Positions 1 to 5,965 are shown, counted from the first letter of the stretch. The stretch: 6,006 nucleotides of DNA from Chloroflexota bacterium (GCA_016202525.1 JACQOM010000120.1:1-6006); one strand, 5' to 3'. Numbers and translations: made by a program. Notes: generated by a model from the sequence alone, not told the origin.

Positions 1-33
1 AGATAAGATACCTCACTATGAACGACATCCTCC

Positions 34-63
34 TTGACAGGTAACTCGATACTGTGATACATT
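34..63 (+). promoter_or_regulatory. Candidate sigma-70-type promoter for the membrane protein/lipoprotein pair
   Basis: A perfect TTGACA (34-39) is followed after 18 bases by TACATT (58-63), a 4-of-6 match to TATAAT. GATACA (56-61), with 16-base spacing, is a weaker alternative. Transcription would begin near base 70, about 38 bases before the ATG at 108, leaving an AT-rich leader. The -35 match is strong and the -10 is mediocre, so this is a probable but unproven promoter. Confidence 0.5.
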
Positions 64-107
64 CCGTTTTATTAACCTTAAATTAATCTTCTTTTAGGCA
101 GGGATAA

Positions 108-785
108 ATGGCAGAAACGGGCGGCCCACCAAAAGCCAGACGGCGAGGCCTAAGGAAGGGGATGATAATCCTCATTATTATCCTGGGGTTGCTAGGTGCC
201 GGTGTCTGGTGGTGGTTCTCACCCGACTTGCCTCCCGGCGGCCCCATCAAAGCCCTGGCCAACGGTATCGGCTCGCTCTTCTCCGGCGAACCGAAGGATG
301 TGAAGCTTTCTCCACAGGAACTGCAGGCTATCAAGAATGACCTAAAAGACTTCATGCCCCAGCCGAGTCCAATGGAACAGAAAGCAACCAATATCGCCAC
401 CCAGCTTAGAACGGCCGGCATACCTGTCTCCGGGGTTTATGTACTGGAGACGGATTCAGGTAAACCGGTACTGGGCGTAGGGCTGGACTTCGATGAATTA
501 CTGAAAAGATTCGGTACCGAGCAGTCACTTAACCAAGTATTGGCATCTTTGCAGACCTTTGCACGTAATAAATCAATCGATCTCAGCGGTATGCATGATT
601 TGGATATCGTTCTCCACGACAGCCAAGATAGGGTGCTATTATCAATCTCGGCACCGGCAGCGACCATTCAGCAGTTCCGCAACGGTCAAATAACTGAAGA
701 GGCCATGTTAGCATCCATCGGGGCGCGCGGTTTCAGCCGTGCCGGTATCCTGGATGCGGCACGCAAAGCGGGGTTGGGGCGATGA
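108..785 (+). CDS. Single-pass membrane-anchored protein of unknown function
   Basis: A 225-residue protein that I do not recognise. The start is preceded by a purine-rich AGGCAGGGA (96-104), an adequate though imperfect ribosome binding site. Residues 1-18 are short and basic (RRRGLRKG). Residues 19-37 form one strongly hydrophobic helix ending in WWWF, so by the positive-inside rule the N-terminus is cytoplasmic and the bulk of the protein is outside. Residues 38-60 are Pro/Gly-rich, like a linker. Residues about 70-205 look like a mixed alpha/beta globular domain: strands near GVYVLETD (109-116) and DLDIVLHD (164-171), helices near 128-155. There is no cleavage motif, so a membrane anchor is likelier than a secreted form. 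Its stop overlaps the start of the lipoprotein gene, so the two are probably translated together and may act at the same cell-surface site. No catalytic motif is visible. Confidence 0.8.
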   Translation: MAETGGPPKARRRGLRKGMIILIIILGLLGAGVWWWFSPDLPPGGPIKALANGIGSLFSGEPKDVKLSPQELQAIKNDLKDFMPQPSPMEQKATNIATQLRTAGIPVSGVYVLETDSGKPVLGVGLDFDELLKRFGTEQSLNQVLASLQTFARNKSIDLSGMHDLDIVLHDSQDRVLLSISAPAATIQQFRNGQITEEAMLASIGARGFSRAGILDAARKAGLGR

Positions 786-1378
786 AAAGATTGGTCTTGA
801 TTCTGCGGCGCCGTTGGCCTCAGGTGACCCTGCTCCTGGCGCTTTTACTGCTCGCTTCCTGCCTACCTGAATCGTGCGGCCGCGAAGATTGGGCCTCCTA
901 TTTAAAGAAAAACATAGGGTTGGATGTTAACAATCCTGGTGAATTGACTCAAAAAGCTTTGGCGGGTGACATTGTAGGTAACAAGGAGCAAGCTGATGCT
1001 ATGACAGCCGTCGAGGGCTTCCACAGAGAAGAATTTACCGCTAAAGGAGATGAAGCTTTCAATCAAGGTTACTTCAAAAGTGCCAGAAGATATTATGGTA
1101 ATGCGATGGAGTGGACCGGTAGGGGTAACACCGCTAGGATAATAAAGAGCGAGAAGCTTGATGAGAAGATGGCGCTATCGTTTGCGGGTGAAGCGAGCTA
1201 TGACTTCCGAAACCGTGTCGGAGACAACGGAGCGAGAGGCTTTGGGGCTGCGGCGTCGTGGATGGACTACGCTCGCGATTCGGCGATGTCCCGGCTCGAT
1301 ACCAACGCTGCCAATTACTATGCGGCCCTCGGCAATAGCTACCGCGAGAAAGCAAAATTAGCCCGCCAACTGCAGTGA
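782..1378 (+). CDS. Putative lipoprotein with a TPR-like segment
   Basis: A 198-residue protein of unknown function. Its ATG shares the ATGA at 782-785 with the stop of the membrane-protein gene, and a G-rich stretch (770-779) lies just upstream, so translational coupling is likely. The N-terminus is a classic lipoprotein signal: basic residues 1-12, a hydrophobic core 15-25, then the lipobox L-A-S-C with Cys27 as the predicted lipidated residue. A second Cys (32) follows closely. Residues 84-112 have the A-x-G-x-x-x-x-x-x-x-Y-x-x-A spacing of a tetratricopeptide-like helix pair (KGDEAFNQGYFKSARRYY), and 174-197 may be another helix of the kind. The middle is rich in Ala, Arg, Asp and Gly. 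The protein is probably an extracytoplasmic scaffold or binding protein working with its neighbour; no enzyme motif is visible. The lipoprotein call is fairly firm, the TPR call tentative. Confidence 0.8.
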   Translation: MKRLVLILRRRWPQVTLLLALLLLASCLPESCGREDWASYLKKNIGLDVNNPGELTQKALAGDIVGNKEQADAMTAVEGFHREEFTAKGDEAFNQGYFKSARRYYGNAMEWTGRGNTARIIKSEKLDEKMALSFAGEASYDFRNRVGDNGARGFGAAASWMDYARDSAMSRLDTNAANYYAALGNSYREKAKLARQLQ

Positions 1379-1690
1379 TGGGCTTGCCGGATTCTTCCAA
1401 TGTTCATTTGTTGGCCGCCCATGCGCCATGCGCCTTTCATCTCACCGTTACATCACCAGTATGCTAAACTGCGTCTATACTCATTCTCTTCGCAGATGGA
1501 TAGTGTAAATCACTGCTACAATAGACAAGGCTATTCGTCAAATAGTCGGCACTGATTGCCCGAACACCTGACAGAGAATAAAGAAACAGATACTATCTGA
1601 CAGCGAGCGACGGCAGGAATTTATCAACAGGCTGAGAATGCTCTCCAGTAATATAAGTTGACATAAATCCTATCGTCCACTCACACTTAA
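1379..1690. other. Gap between convergent genes, no gene seen
   Basis: This 312-base stretch separates the end of the lipoprotein gene from the end of the winged-helix gene, which face each other. I found no convincing intrinsic terminator: no GC-rich stem followed by a T-run on either strand. It contains a tandem CATGCGC CATGCGC (1420-1433), a TGCTACAAT extended -10 look-alike (1514-1522), a small inverted repeat CTATT/AATAG (1531-1545), and a 13-base palindrome with flanking direct repeats (1568-1603). One 51-codon open frame (1400-1555, plus strand) has no ribosome binding site and was not accepted. Confidence 0.6.
1568..1603. repeat. Palindrome CAGATACTATCTG with flanking CTGACAG direct repeats
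   Basis: CAGATA-C-TATCTG (1587-1599) is a perfect odd palindrome with six-base arms. CTGACAG occurs at 1568-1574 and again at 1597-1603, the second copy overlapping the right arm. The arrangement could be a protein-binding site or a weak stem, but it is short and lies between convergent genes, so a chance occurrence is possible. Confidence 0.35.
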
Positions 1691-2101
1691 CTATACTGTC
1701 AGCAAGCCTGTGGATGATTTCCACAATATGGTATCGGCATACAAGTCATTGCTGAGCGGAAAATTCCGGGCTTGCCTGAGTAAAAGCTGCCCCTGATACA
1801 CATCAAGCCTTGCCAGATTTAACACCGAGCGGCGGCACAAGTCATCTTCAGATAGGGAATAAAGACGAACATTGGTCTCCGTACACATGTTCACGACACC
1901 CTTACCGACCAACTCTTTAAGGGCCTTTTTGATATGCGGCCTGCCTCTATCCTCGTTAAAAGCGTGTATGATAGCTAATTCATTGAACCGTGTATATGGA
2001 TGCCGGGCGAAAAATAGCAAGAGTTGAAAAGAATAATAGTCTTCTACATTCTCCCGGATAAAAAGATGCAGTTCTTCAGACATGCCCGCTTCGGGAGTCA
2101 T
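1691..2101 (-). CDS. Small winged-helix DNA-binding-like protein, last gene of the ftsAZ operon
   Basis: A 136-residue protein. The start is fixed by a perfect AGGAGGT (complement of 2109-2115) seven bases upstream. Residues 18-87 follow a winged-helix plan: helix 1 around YYSFQLLLFFARHP (22-35), helix 2 around FNELAIIHAF (39-48), a likely recognition helix around PHIKKALKELVGKGVV (55-70), then a beta wing ending in VRLYSLSEDD (78-87). The rest (88-136) looks mostly helical at first (88-112) and could support dimerisation. No effector domain is visible. It lies 95 bases after ftsZ with no separate promoter seen, so it is probably made from the same mRNA. A role as regulator, perhaps of this operon, is inference from fold and position. 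Family assignment is by pattern only; it could be a structural wHTH protein that does not bind DNA. Confidence 0.8.
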   Translation of the reverse strand: MTPEAGMSEELHLFIRENVEDYYSFQLLLFFARHPYTRFNELAIIHAFNEDRGRPHIKKALKELVGKGVVNMCTETNVRLYSLSEDDLCRRSVLNLARLDVYQGQLLLRQARNFPLSNDLYADTILWKSSTGLLTV

Positions 2102-2132
2102 TATAAATACCTCCTATCGATGTGCTGCTGAG

Positions 2133-2186
2133 ACTTGAGCCGGGGAGTGCCCAAAATCCTGTACAGGCACTTACCTCAGCCCAAGT
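2133..2186 (-). other. Folded RNA element between ftsZ and the winged-helix gene
   Basis: In the minus-strand transcript an outer stem pairs ACTTGGGC (from 2186-2179) with GCTCAAGT (from 2140-2133), eight pairs including one G-U. An inner perfect stem pairs AGTGCC (from 2171-2166) with GGCACT (from 2151-2146) around a 14-base loop. On the plus strand the G-U becomes an A-C mismatch, so the structure favours the operon's own mRNA. No U-run follows, so it does not look like a simple terminator. It could protect or process the mRNA, or attenuate expression of the last gene. Confidence 0.4.
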
Positions 2187-2196
2187 TTTAGCGCTT

Positions 2197-3297
2197 TTAG
2201 TTACGGGCCGGAACCACCGGCTGGTAAGGTTTCCCGGAAATAGCATGATGCTGCCTCAAGAAAGAAGGGACTTCAAGCTCTTCACTTCCCAGTTCTTTAA
2301 GGCGGCGTACCATTTCCTTATCATTGGTAATGCCGGCTAATGCATCACTGGTAGCAAATCCGGTAGCAATAAGGGTCATCCTGACATTCTTACCCATATT
2401 GGGGTCAAGGACCACGCCGAAGATGACATTTGCCTCCGGGTCAGCGGCCTGCCGGATGACCTCAGCGGCTTTATTCACTTCGAACAAACTGAGATTGCTG
2501 CCACCGACAATATTGAACAGTACACCTCTGGCTCCTTGCATCGAAATATCCAGGAGCGGGCTGTTCAGGGCCTCTTTGGCAGCTTCCATGGCAGGATTCT
2601 GTCCGGAACCATGACCGATTGACATCCATGCCGGCCCAGCATCTTTCATTATCGCCCTGATATCGGCAAAGTCGAGGTTAATCAATCCGGGGACAGTAAT
2701 CACCTCGGCGATTGCCTGTACCCCGTGATGTAATACTTCATCAGCCATACGGAAGGCACTATCAACATTCGTGCTGCGGTCGCAGAGGTCGAGCAAGCGG
2801 TCGTTAGGGACGATTATCAGAGTGTCTACCTTGCTCATCAGGCTGACAATTCCCTCTTCGGCAACCTTCTTACGGTGAGTACCCTCGAATGTGAAAGGCT
2901 TGGTAACCACGCCGATAGTCAGCGCGCCGCTTTGCTTGGCAATCTCAGCGGCGATAGAAATCGAGCCTGTACCGGTGCCACCGCCCATACCGGCAGTGAC
3001 AAATACCATATCTGCCCCGTAAACGGCTTCGGCAATATCATCGAAGCTTTCTTCGGCTGACTTCCGGCCGACATTATGGTCGCCACCGGCGCCAAGGCCG
3101 CGGGTGAGCCTTTCACCCAGTTGAATACGTACCGGTGCTTCGGTAACTGCCAGCGCCTGGGCATCGGTATTCATGGCTATAAATTCGACGCCCTGAATCT
3201 GCTCACGGACCATACGGGTAACCGCATTGCAGCCTGACCCGCCCATCCCGACGACTTTAATCCTCGCCCCGCTGGGAACGTAGCTAGTTTTTGACAT
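2197..3297 (-). CDS. ftsZ: Cell division protein FtsZ (tubulin-like GTPase)
   Basis: FtsZ polymerises with GTP into the cytoplasmic Z-ring. At 366 residues it is near family size. The nucleotide-binding loop [10 protein letters not shown] is at 17-26, the tubulin signature GGGTGTG at 105-111, [10 protein letters not shown] at 130-139, and PNDRLL at 164-169. The catalytic T7 loop NLDFAD (207-212) keeps N207, D209 and D212, so GTPase activity should be intact. A conserved-tail-like motif EVPSFLRQ (342-349) should bind FtsA. Two oddities: residues 112-114 are S-I-S where most FtsZ have A-A-P, and the linker between core (ending near 316) and tail motif is only about 25 residues, with 17 further residues after it. 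The start is supported by AGGAGG (complement of 3303-3308) five bases upstream. It follows ftsA by 37 bases. Identification is certain; whether it is the only FtsZ in the genome cannot be seen here. Confidence 0.98.
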   Translation of the reverse strand: MSKTSYVPSGARIKVVGMGGSGCNAVTRMVREQIQGVEFIAMNTDAQALAVTEAPVRIQLGERLTRGLGAGGDHNVGRKSAEESFDDIAEAVYGADMVFVTAGMGGGTGTGSISIAAEIAKQSGALTIGVVTKPFTFEGTHRKKVAEEGIVSLMSKVDTLIIVPNDRLLDLCDRSTNVDSAFRMADEVLHHGVQAIAEVITVPGLINLDFADIRAIMKDAGPAWMSIGHGSGQNPAMEAAKEALNSPLLDISMQGARGVLFNIVGGSNLSLFEVNKAAEVIRQAADPEANVIFGVVLDPNMGKNVRMTLIATGFATSDALAGITNDKEMVRRLKELGSEELEVPSFLRQHHAISGKPYQPVVPARN

Positions 3298-3330
3298 CAG
3301 TGCCTCCTATTAGATTTATAACGCATTCTG

Positions 3331-3350
3331 CAGCCTAACGTAACAGGCTG
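3331..3350 (-). other. Perfect hairpin across the ftsA stop codon
   Basis: On the minus strand CAGCCT and AGGCTG form a perfect six-pair stem around an eight-base loop; the ftsA stop (3335-3337) sits partly in the loop and partly in the second arm. The ftsZ Shine-Dalgarno begins about 22 bases later. No U-tract follows, so a terminator is unlikely. It may mark an mRNA processing or stability site that sets FtsA and FtsZ output separately, but this is inference. Confidence 0.4.
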
Positions 3351-4549
3351 AAAACCTTGGTTAGCAGGTTATTCGAGCTAACCCCGCCGGTCGGCCAATT
3401 CTGCTGGCTTCTATTATTTAGTTTCCACAGCAGTAGTCCAACGCCGGTAGCAAAAGCCGGGTCGGCTAGAGTATCCGATACGCCGTCCAGGGCAACTGGG
3501 ATACCAACCCTTACCGGAAGATGGGTGACTTCTTCAGCCATTTCGGCAAGACCCGGTAGGTTGGTGGCACCGCCGGTAAGAACCAGCCCTGACGGAACGA
3601 ACTTGATACTCTCCGACTGGGGCAACTCCATTACTATCAGCCTGAGGAGTTCCTCGATACGCATGCGGATGATGTCTGATAAATCCTTATATGAAATACT
3701 GTGACCATCCTGAGTTATCGTCTGCTCGGGTTGTTTAGCGGTAATGCGGTCATCGACGGGGGTTAAATCACCATATCTCTTCTTCATCTCCTCAGCCATC
3801 TCAAAGGAGAGACCCAGTCCAACAGAAATATCATGCGTGACCTGGTAGCCAGCTATCGGCAGCACGGAGGTATGGCAGATAGTACCATCTTTAAAAATAG
3901 CGATGTCAGTGGTACCGCCACCGATATCAGCCAGCAAAACCCCGTTCTGCTTCTCTTCATCATTAAGAACAGCTTCGGCACTTGCCAGCGGTTCCAGAAC
4001 CATCTCATCGACTTCCACGCCAACTCCGCGGATACATTTGGTCAGGTTCTGCATAGAGGCTACACCGGCGGTAACGATGTGGGTCTCAGCATCCAGACGG
4101 AAGCCATGCATACCTACCGGATTGTTTATGCCTTCCTGGTTATCGACCTTATAGGTCCTGGGAATAATATGGAGCGGTTTGCTCTCAGCGGGTATTTTCA
4201 TAGTTTGGGTAGCAGTAAGAACACGCTTCAGGTCTGCACTGCGCACGACCTGGTCCTGCCGGGTAATGGCCACGGCAGCCTGGTTAGTCACTGAGTTAAT
4301 ATGCCGGCCGGTAACGCCGATAACAGCCGATTCCACTTTACAACCGGCAATCTGTTCGGCTTTCAATATCGACTCATGGATGTACTGCCTGGCTTCATTT
4401 ATATTAACTACTGTACCCTTCTGAATCCCCTTTGATGGAACAACACCAACCCCGAGAATACGAAGTCTACCCATTTCACCGGTATCAGCGATAATGGTAC
4501 ATATCTTAGTAGTACCAACATCGATGGCCGCCAATTTAGTTCTTTTCAT
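3335..4549 (-). CDS. ftsA: Cell division protein FtsA (actin-like membrane tether of FtsZ)
   Basis: FtsA is an actin/Hsp70-fold ATP-binding protein that attaches FtsZ filaments to the inner face of the membrane and recruits later division proteins. The 404 residues match the usual length. Phosphate-1 motif AIDVGTTKI lies at 8-16, phosphate-2 ADIGGGTTD at 207-215, and the adenosine motif LVLTGGATNLPG at 322-333. The FtsA-specific SHS2/1C subdomain occupies roughly 80-165 (VIGVTGRHINS, 76-86). The C-terminal NNLLTKVFSLLR (393-404) is a short amphipathic helix, the membrane-targeting sequence, joined by a polar linker (378-392). AAGGAG (complement of 4560-4565) ten bases upstream supports this start. 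It lies 38 bases after the 70-residue gene and 37 before ftsZ, on one presumed mRNA. Nothing essential is missing. Confidence 0.97.
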   Translation of the reverse strand: MKRTKLAAIDVGTTKICTIIADTGEMGRLRILGVGVVPSKGIQKGTVVNINEARQYIHESILKAEQIAGCKVESAVIGVTGRHINSVTNQAAVAITRQDQVVRSADLKRVLTATQTMKIPAESKPLHIIPRTYKVDNQEGINNPVGMHGFRLDAETHIVTAGVASMQNLTKCIRGVGVEVDEMVLEPLASAEAVLNDEEKQNGVLLADIGGGTTDIAIFKDGTICHTSVLPIAGYQVTHDISVGLGLSFEMAEEMKKRYGDLTPVDDRITAKQPEQTITQDGHSISYKDLSDIIRMRIEELLRLIVMELPQSESIKFVPSGLVLTGGATNLPGLAEMAEEVTHLPVRVGIPVALDGVSDTLADPAFATGVGLLLWKLNNRSQQNWPTGGVSSNNLLTKVFSLLR

Positions 4550-4587
4550 TTCTATATTTCTCCTTTTGCCATCACTCCTCGAAAATT

Positions 4588-4800
4588 TTAGTTACCCCCG
4601 TTGCGATAGTGGACATTCCACCGGCCACAGAGCATAGCGACGAAGTTCTGCATTTCGGCACTAGGAGCCCCATGAAGCTCGGCGAGAAAGCCATGGAGAA
4701 GTTCTCCACCGGTCATTCCCGGAGTAGGCTCCTGCGGTCCCGGCAAATTGATGTAGACCGTCTCCGTCATCACCTTTTGATACTCCAGCGCTGTTCCCAT
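4588..4800 (-). CDS. Small orphan protein, first gene of the ftsAZ operon
   Basis: A 70-residue protein that I do not recognise. It is supported as real by an excellent AAAGGAGGT (complement of 4809-4817) eight bases before its ATG, by its position 38 bases before ftsA on the same strand, and by a candidate promoter upstream. It has no signal peptide or membrane segment. Residues 1-30 contain a hydrophobic strand-like stretch (VYINLP, 15-20) followed by a Pro/Gly-rich turn. Residues 31-61 could form one or two helices (GGELLHGFLAEL and AEMQNFVAMLC) with a single Cys at 58, ending in a short polar tail. Helix-forming content and operon position make a cytoplasmic adaptor or regulator of division conceivable, but no function can be assigned. 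The overlapping plus-strand frame at 4609-4809 lacks a ribosome binding site. Confidence 0.75.
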   Translation of the reverse strand: MGTALEYQKVMTETVYINLPGPQEPTPGMTGGELLHGFLAELHGAPSAEMQNFVAMLCGRWNVHYRNGGN

Positions 4801-4839
4801 GAACTCTGACCTCCTTTAAAAAATTATTTAGCCTCGAAT

Positions 4840-4874
4840 TACCATAACAGCCAAATGGTAGTGCGTACCATAAC
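4840..4874. repeat. Alternating TACCAT/ATGGTA repeats, candidate operator
   Basis: TACCATAAC occurs as an exact direct repeat at 4840-4848 and 4866-4874, 26 bases apart. An inverted ATGGTA at 4855-4860 lies between them. The three half-sites therefore form two overlapping inverted repeats, with five-base and nine-base gaps. The middle copy coincides with the proposed -10 box of the division-operon promoter. This is the usual look of a repressor or autoregulator site, but the bound protein is unknown. Confidence 0.55.
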
Positions 4875-4884
4875 TATGCGTCAA
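4855..4884 (-). promoter_or_regulatory. Candidate promoter of the division operon
   Basis: Read on the minus strand, TTGACG (complement of 4879-4884) is followed after 18 bases by TACCAT (complement of 4855-4860). These match the consensus at 5 of 6 and 4 of 6 positions. A start near 4848 would give a leader of about 47 bases before the 70-residue gene. The -10 box is embedded in the repeated operator-like sequence, so a protein bound there would block the promoter. Confidence 0.45.
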
Positions 4885-4942
4885 TTTTTGTCCTTTCCAG
4901 TGCCACTTCTTGCTATCAAGTTCCAAAAAAGGAATAAAGCCC

Positions 4943-4982
4943 TTGTAATACCAGATCTTTTGCATTATAATCACGGTATAAT
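4943..4982 (+). promoter_or_regulatory. Promoter for the DUF5343-like gene
   Basis: TTGTAA (4943-4948), 17 bases, then a perfect TATAAT (4966-4971) make a good sigma-70-type promoter. A second perfect TATAAT sits at 4977-4982 without a matching -35. Starts near 4978 or 4989 would leave a leader of only about 12-23 bases. There is no strong Shine-Dalgarno before the ATG at 5001, which fits a short-leader mRNA. Confidence 0.6.
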
Positions 4983-5000
4983 TTACGAAGTGACACGCCG

Positions 5001-5720
5001 ATGACCAGGGAGAAAAGCCGAAAGCGCCTGCCGCCTTACGTCTCATACCGGACGTTCCGGAGCTTCATCGATGGGTTACAGCAACGAATTCCCGCCCGGA
5101 TTGACCGCAGCTACTGGAATGAGATGTTGTCCGGCAGTACCGGCACCCAGCTAATGGCCGCACTGCGCTTTCTCGGTCTCATCGATAACGACGCCAAGCC
5201 AACCAACCGTTTGCGGTCACTGGCGGCGGCTAAGAATGAGCAGAGAGCCGAGATACTCAGAGAAACGACCTCCGATGCCTATAGCTTTGCGCTGCAAGGG
5301 TCTTTAGACCTGCAAAACGCCACTTACGCTCAGTTGAACGAGGCTTTCCACGATACCTTCCGCCTTGCCCATGATGTCAACCGCAAGTGTATTAAGTTCT
5401 TCGTCTCTTTAGCGGCAGATGCTGGAATTCCCCTGTCTCCCTTCATGACCAAGCGGTTCCGGGTCGCCAGTGCCGTTGTCGGAAATGCCACCACCAAAAA
5501 TATCACCAAAAGAACCAGGCGCAAGATAAATGAGAACACGGTAATTCCATCCAAACTGGAACAAGTTCCAGAAGATATGTTATGGAATAGAATGCTCCTG
5601 GATAAGTTCCCCAGCTATGACCCGAACTGGGGTGACGAGATACAATTGAAGTGGTTTATCGCTTACGATGAATTGCTCAAACGTTACTCAGACAAGTCAC
5701 AGAACGGACACACCCCGTAA
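5001..5720 (+). CDS. DUF5343-family-like protein
   Basis: A 239-residue protein resembling the uncharacterised DUF5343 family, recognised from LPPYVSYRTF (10-19), RIDRSYW (33-39) and the stretch SGSTGTQLMAALRFLGLID (44-62). These look like a winged-helix-type N-terminal half with helices to about residue 150. A basic linker follows (NITKRTRRK, 167-175). The C-terminal FPSYDPNW (203-210) and KWFIAYDELL (217-226) form a second conserved-looking motif, in my memory often the tail of such proteins. There is no signal peptide or membrane segment, so it is probably cytoplasmic; it may bind nucleic acid, given the fold and its many basic residues. It is transcribed away from the division operon from its own promoter. 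The start has only a weak ribosome site, but the promoter 20-30 bases upstream and the family-like N-terminus favour it. The molecular function is unknown. Confidence 0.82.
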   Translation: MTREKSRKRLPPYVSYRTFRSFIDGLQQRIPARIDRSYWNEMLSGSTGTQLMAALRFLGLIDNDAKPTNRLRSLAAAKNEQRAEILRETTSDAYSFALQGSLDLQNATYAQLNEAFHDTFRLAHDVNRKCIKFFVSLAADAGIPLSPFMTKRFRVASAVVGNATTKNITKRTRRKINENTVIPSKLEQVPEDMLWNRMLLDKFPSYDPNWGDEIQLKWFIAYDELLKRYSDKSQNGHTP

Positions 5721-5827
5721 CGAATCCCCAATCACACTAACACAGAAAGCACTCCTCTTCTTGTAGCGAGTTACCAACCTCGTCTCCTTAATCCTCTTCC
5801 CTATGAGTATCAAAAGTACCGAATTTG
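5721..5827. other. Non-coding stretch after the DUF5343-like gene
   Basis: A pyrimidine-rich, non-coding stretch between the DUF5343-like stop and the repeat element. I see no GC-rich stem with a T-run that would be a clear terminator, and no open frame with a ribosome binding site. Confidence 0.5.
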
Positions 5828-5955
5828 TGCCACCCTGAGCACATTCACTCCGTTCAGTGTAAACTCCGCGAAGGGTCTCAGCGTGGCGGGGATTATTTTT
5901 GTATCGCCAGCCCCACCCTGAGATTCTTTGTCGCTTTGCTCCTCCAGAATGACAT
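5828..5955. repeat. Imperfect inverted repeat of dispersed (MITE/REP-like) type
   Basis: Two related units face each other. The left (5828-5891) opens with CCACCCTGAGC and closes with CGAAGGGTCTCAG followed by a G-rich run. The right (5911-5955) opens with CCCCACCCTGAGATTC and closes with CAGAATGACA. TCTCAG (5876-5881) pairs with CTGAGA (5918-5923), and inside that TGGCG (5884-5888) pairs with CGCCA (5905-5909). The left unit carries extra internal sequence (about 5841-5862) absent from the right. Sequences built on CCTGAG...GAAGGGTCTC and GATTCTT...AGAATGACA are, to my knowledge, common intergenic repeats in many bacterial genomes. There is no transposase here, so any mobility would need one supplied elsewhere. 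Confidence 0.6.
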
Positions 5956-5965
5956 TGGATACAAG

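Noticed and set aside
1..44. Open frame running from the window edge to TAA at 42-44, as if the end of an upstream plus-strand gene (ending ...MNDILLDR)
   Set aside because: Only 14 codons are visible, which is open by chance about half the time; no family can be recognised.
1378..1422. ATGGGC...GCCCAT pair after the lipoprotein gene as a terminator
   Set aside because: The loop would be about 33 bases and no T-run follows.
1514..1522. Extended -10 look-alike TGCTACAAT, suggesting a small RNA promoter
   Set aside because: No acceptable -35 at 16-18 bases, and no terminator-like structure downstream to define an RNA.
1400..1555. A 51-codon plus-strand open frame in the gap between convergent genes
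   Set aside because: It has no Shine-Dalgarno, an odd composition rich in His, Pro and Ser, and no recognisable motif.
1658..1697. TTGACA and TATACT near the end of the winged-helix gene, as an antisense promoter
   Set aside because: The spacing of 28 bases is far too long for a sigma-70 promoter.
4609..4809. Plus-strand frame opposite the 70-residue gene
   Set aside because: It lacks a ribosome site, whereas the minus-strand frame has a perfect one and fits the operon.
4828..5046. A 72-codon minus-strand frame covering the divergent intergenic region
   Set aside because: It starts inside the DUF5343-like gene without a ribosome site, and it overlaps both promoters and the repeat array; its W/H/Y-rich product looks like translated non-coding DNA.
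5828..5955. Repeat element considered as a CRISPR fragment or an attachment site
   Set aside because: There are only two inverted units with no regular spacers, and no cas gene, integrase or tRNA nearby.
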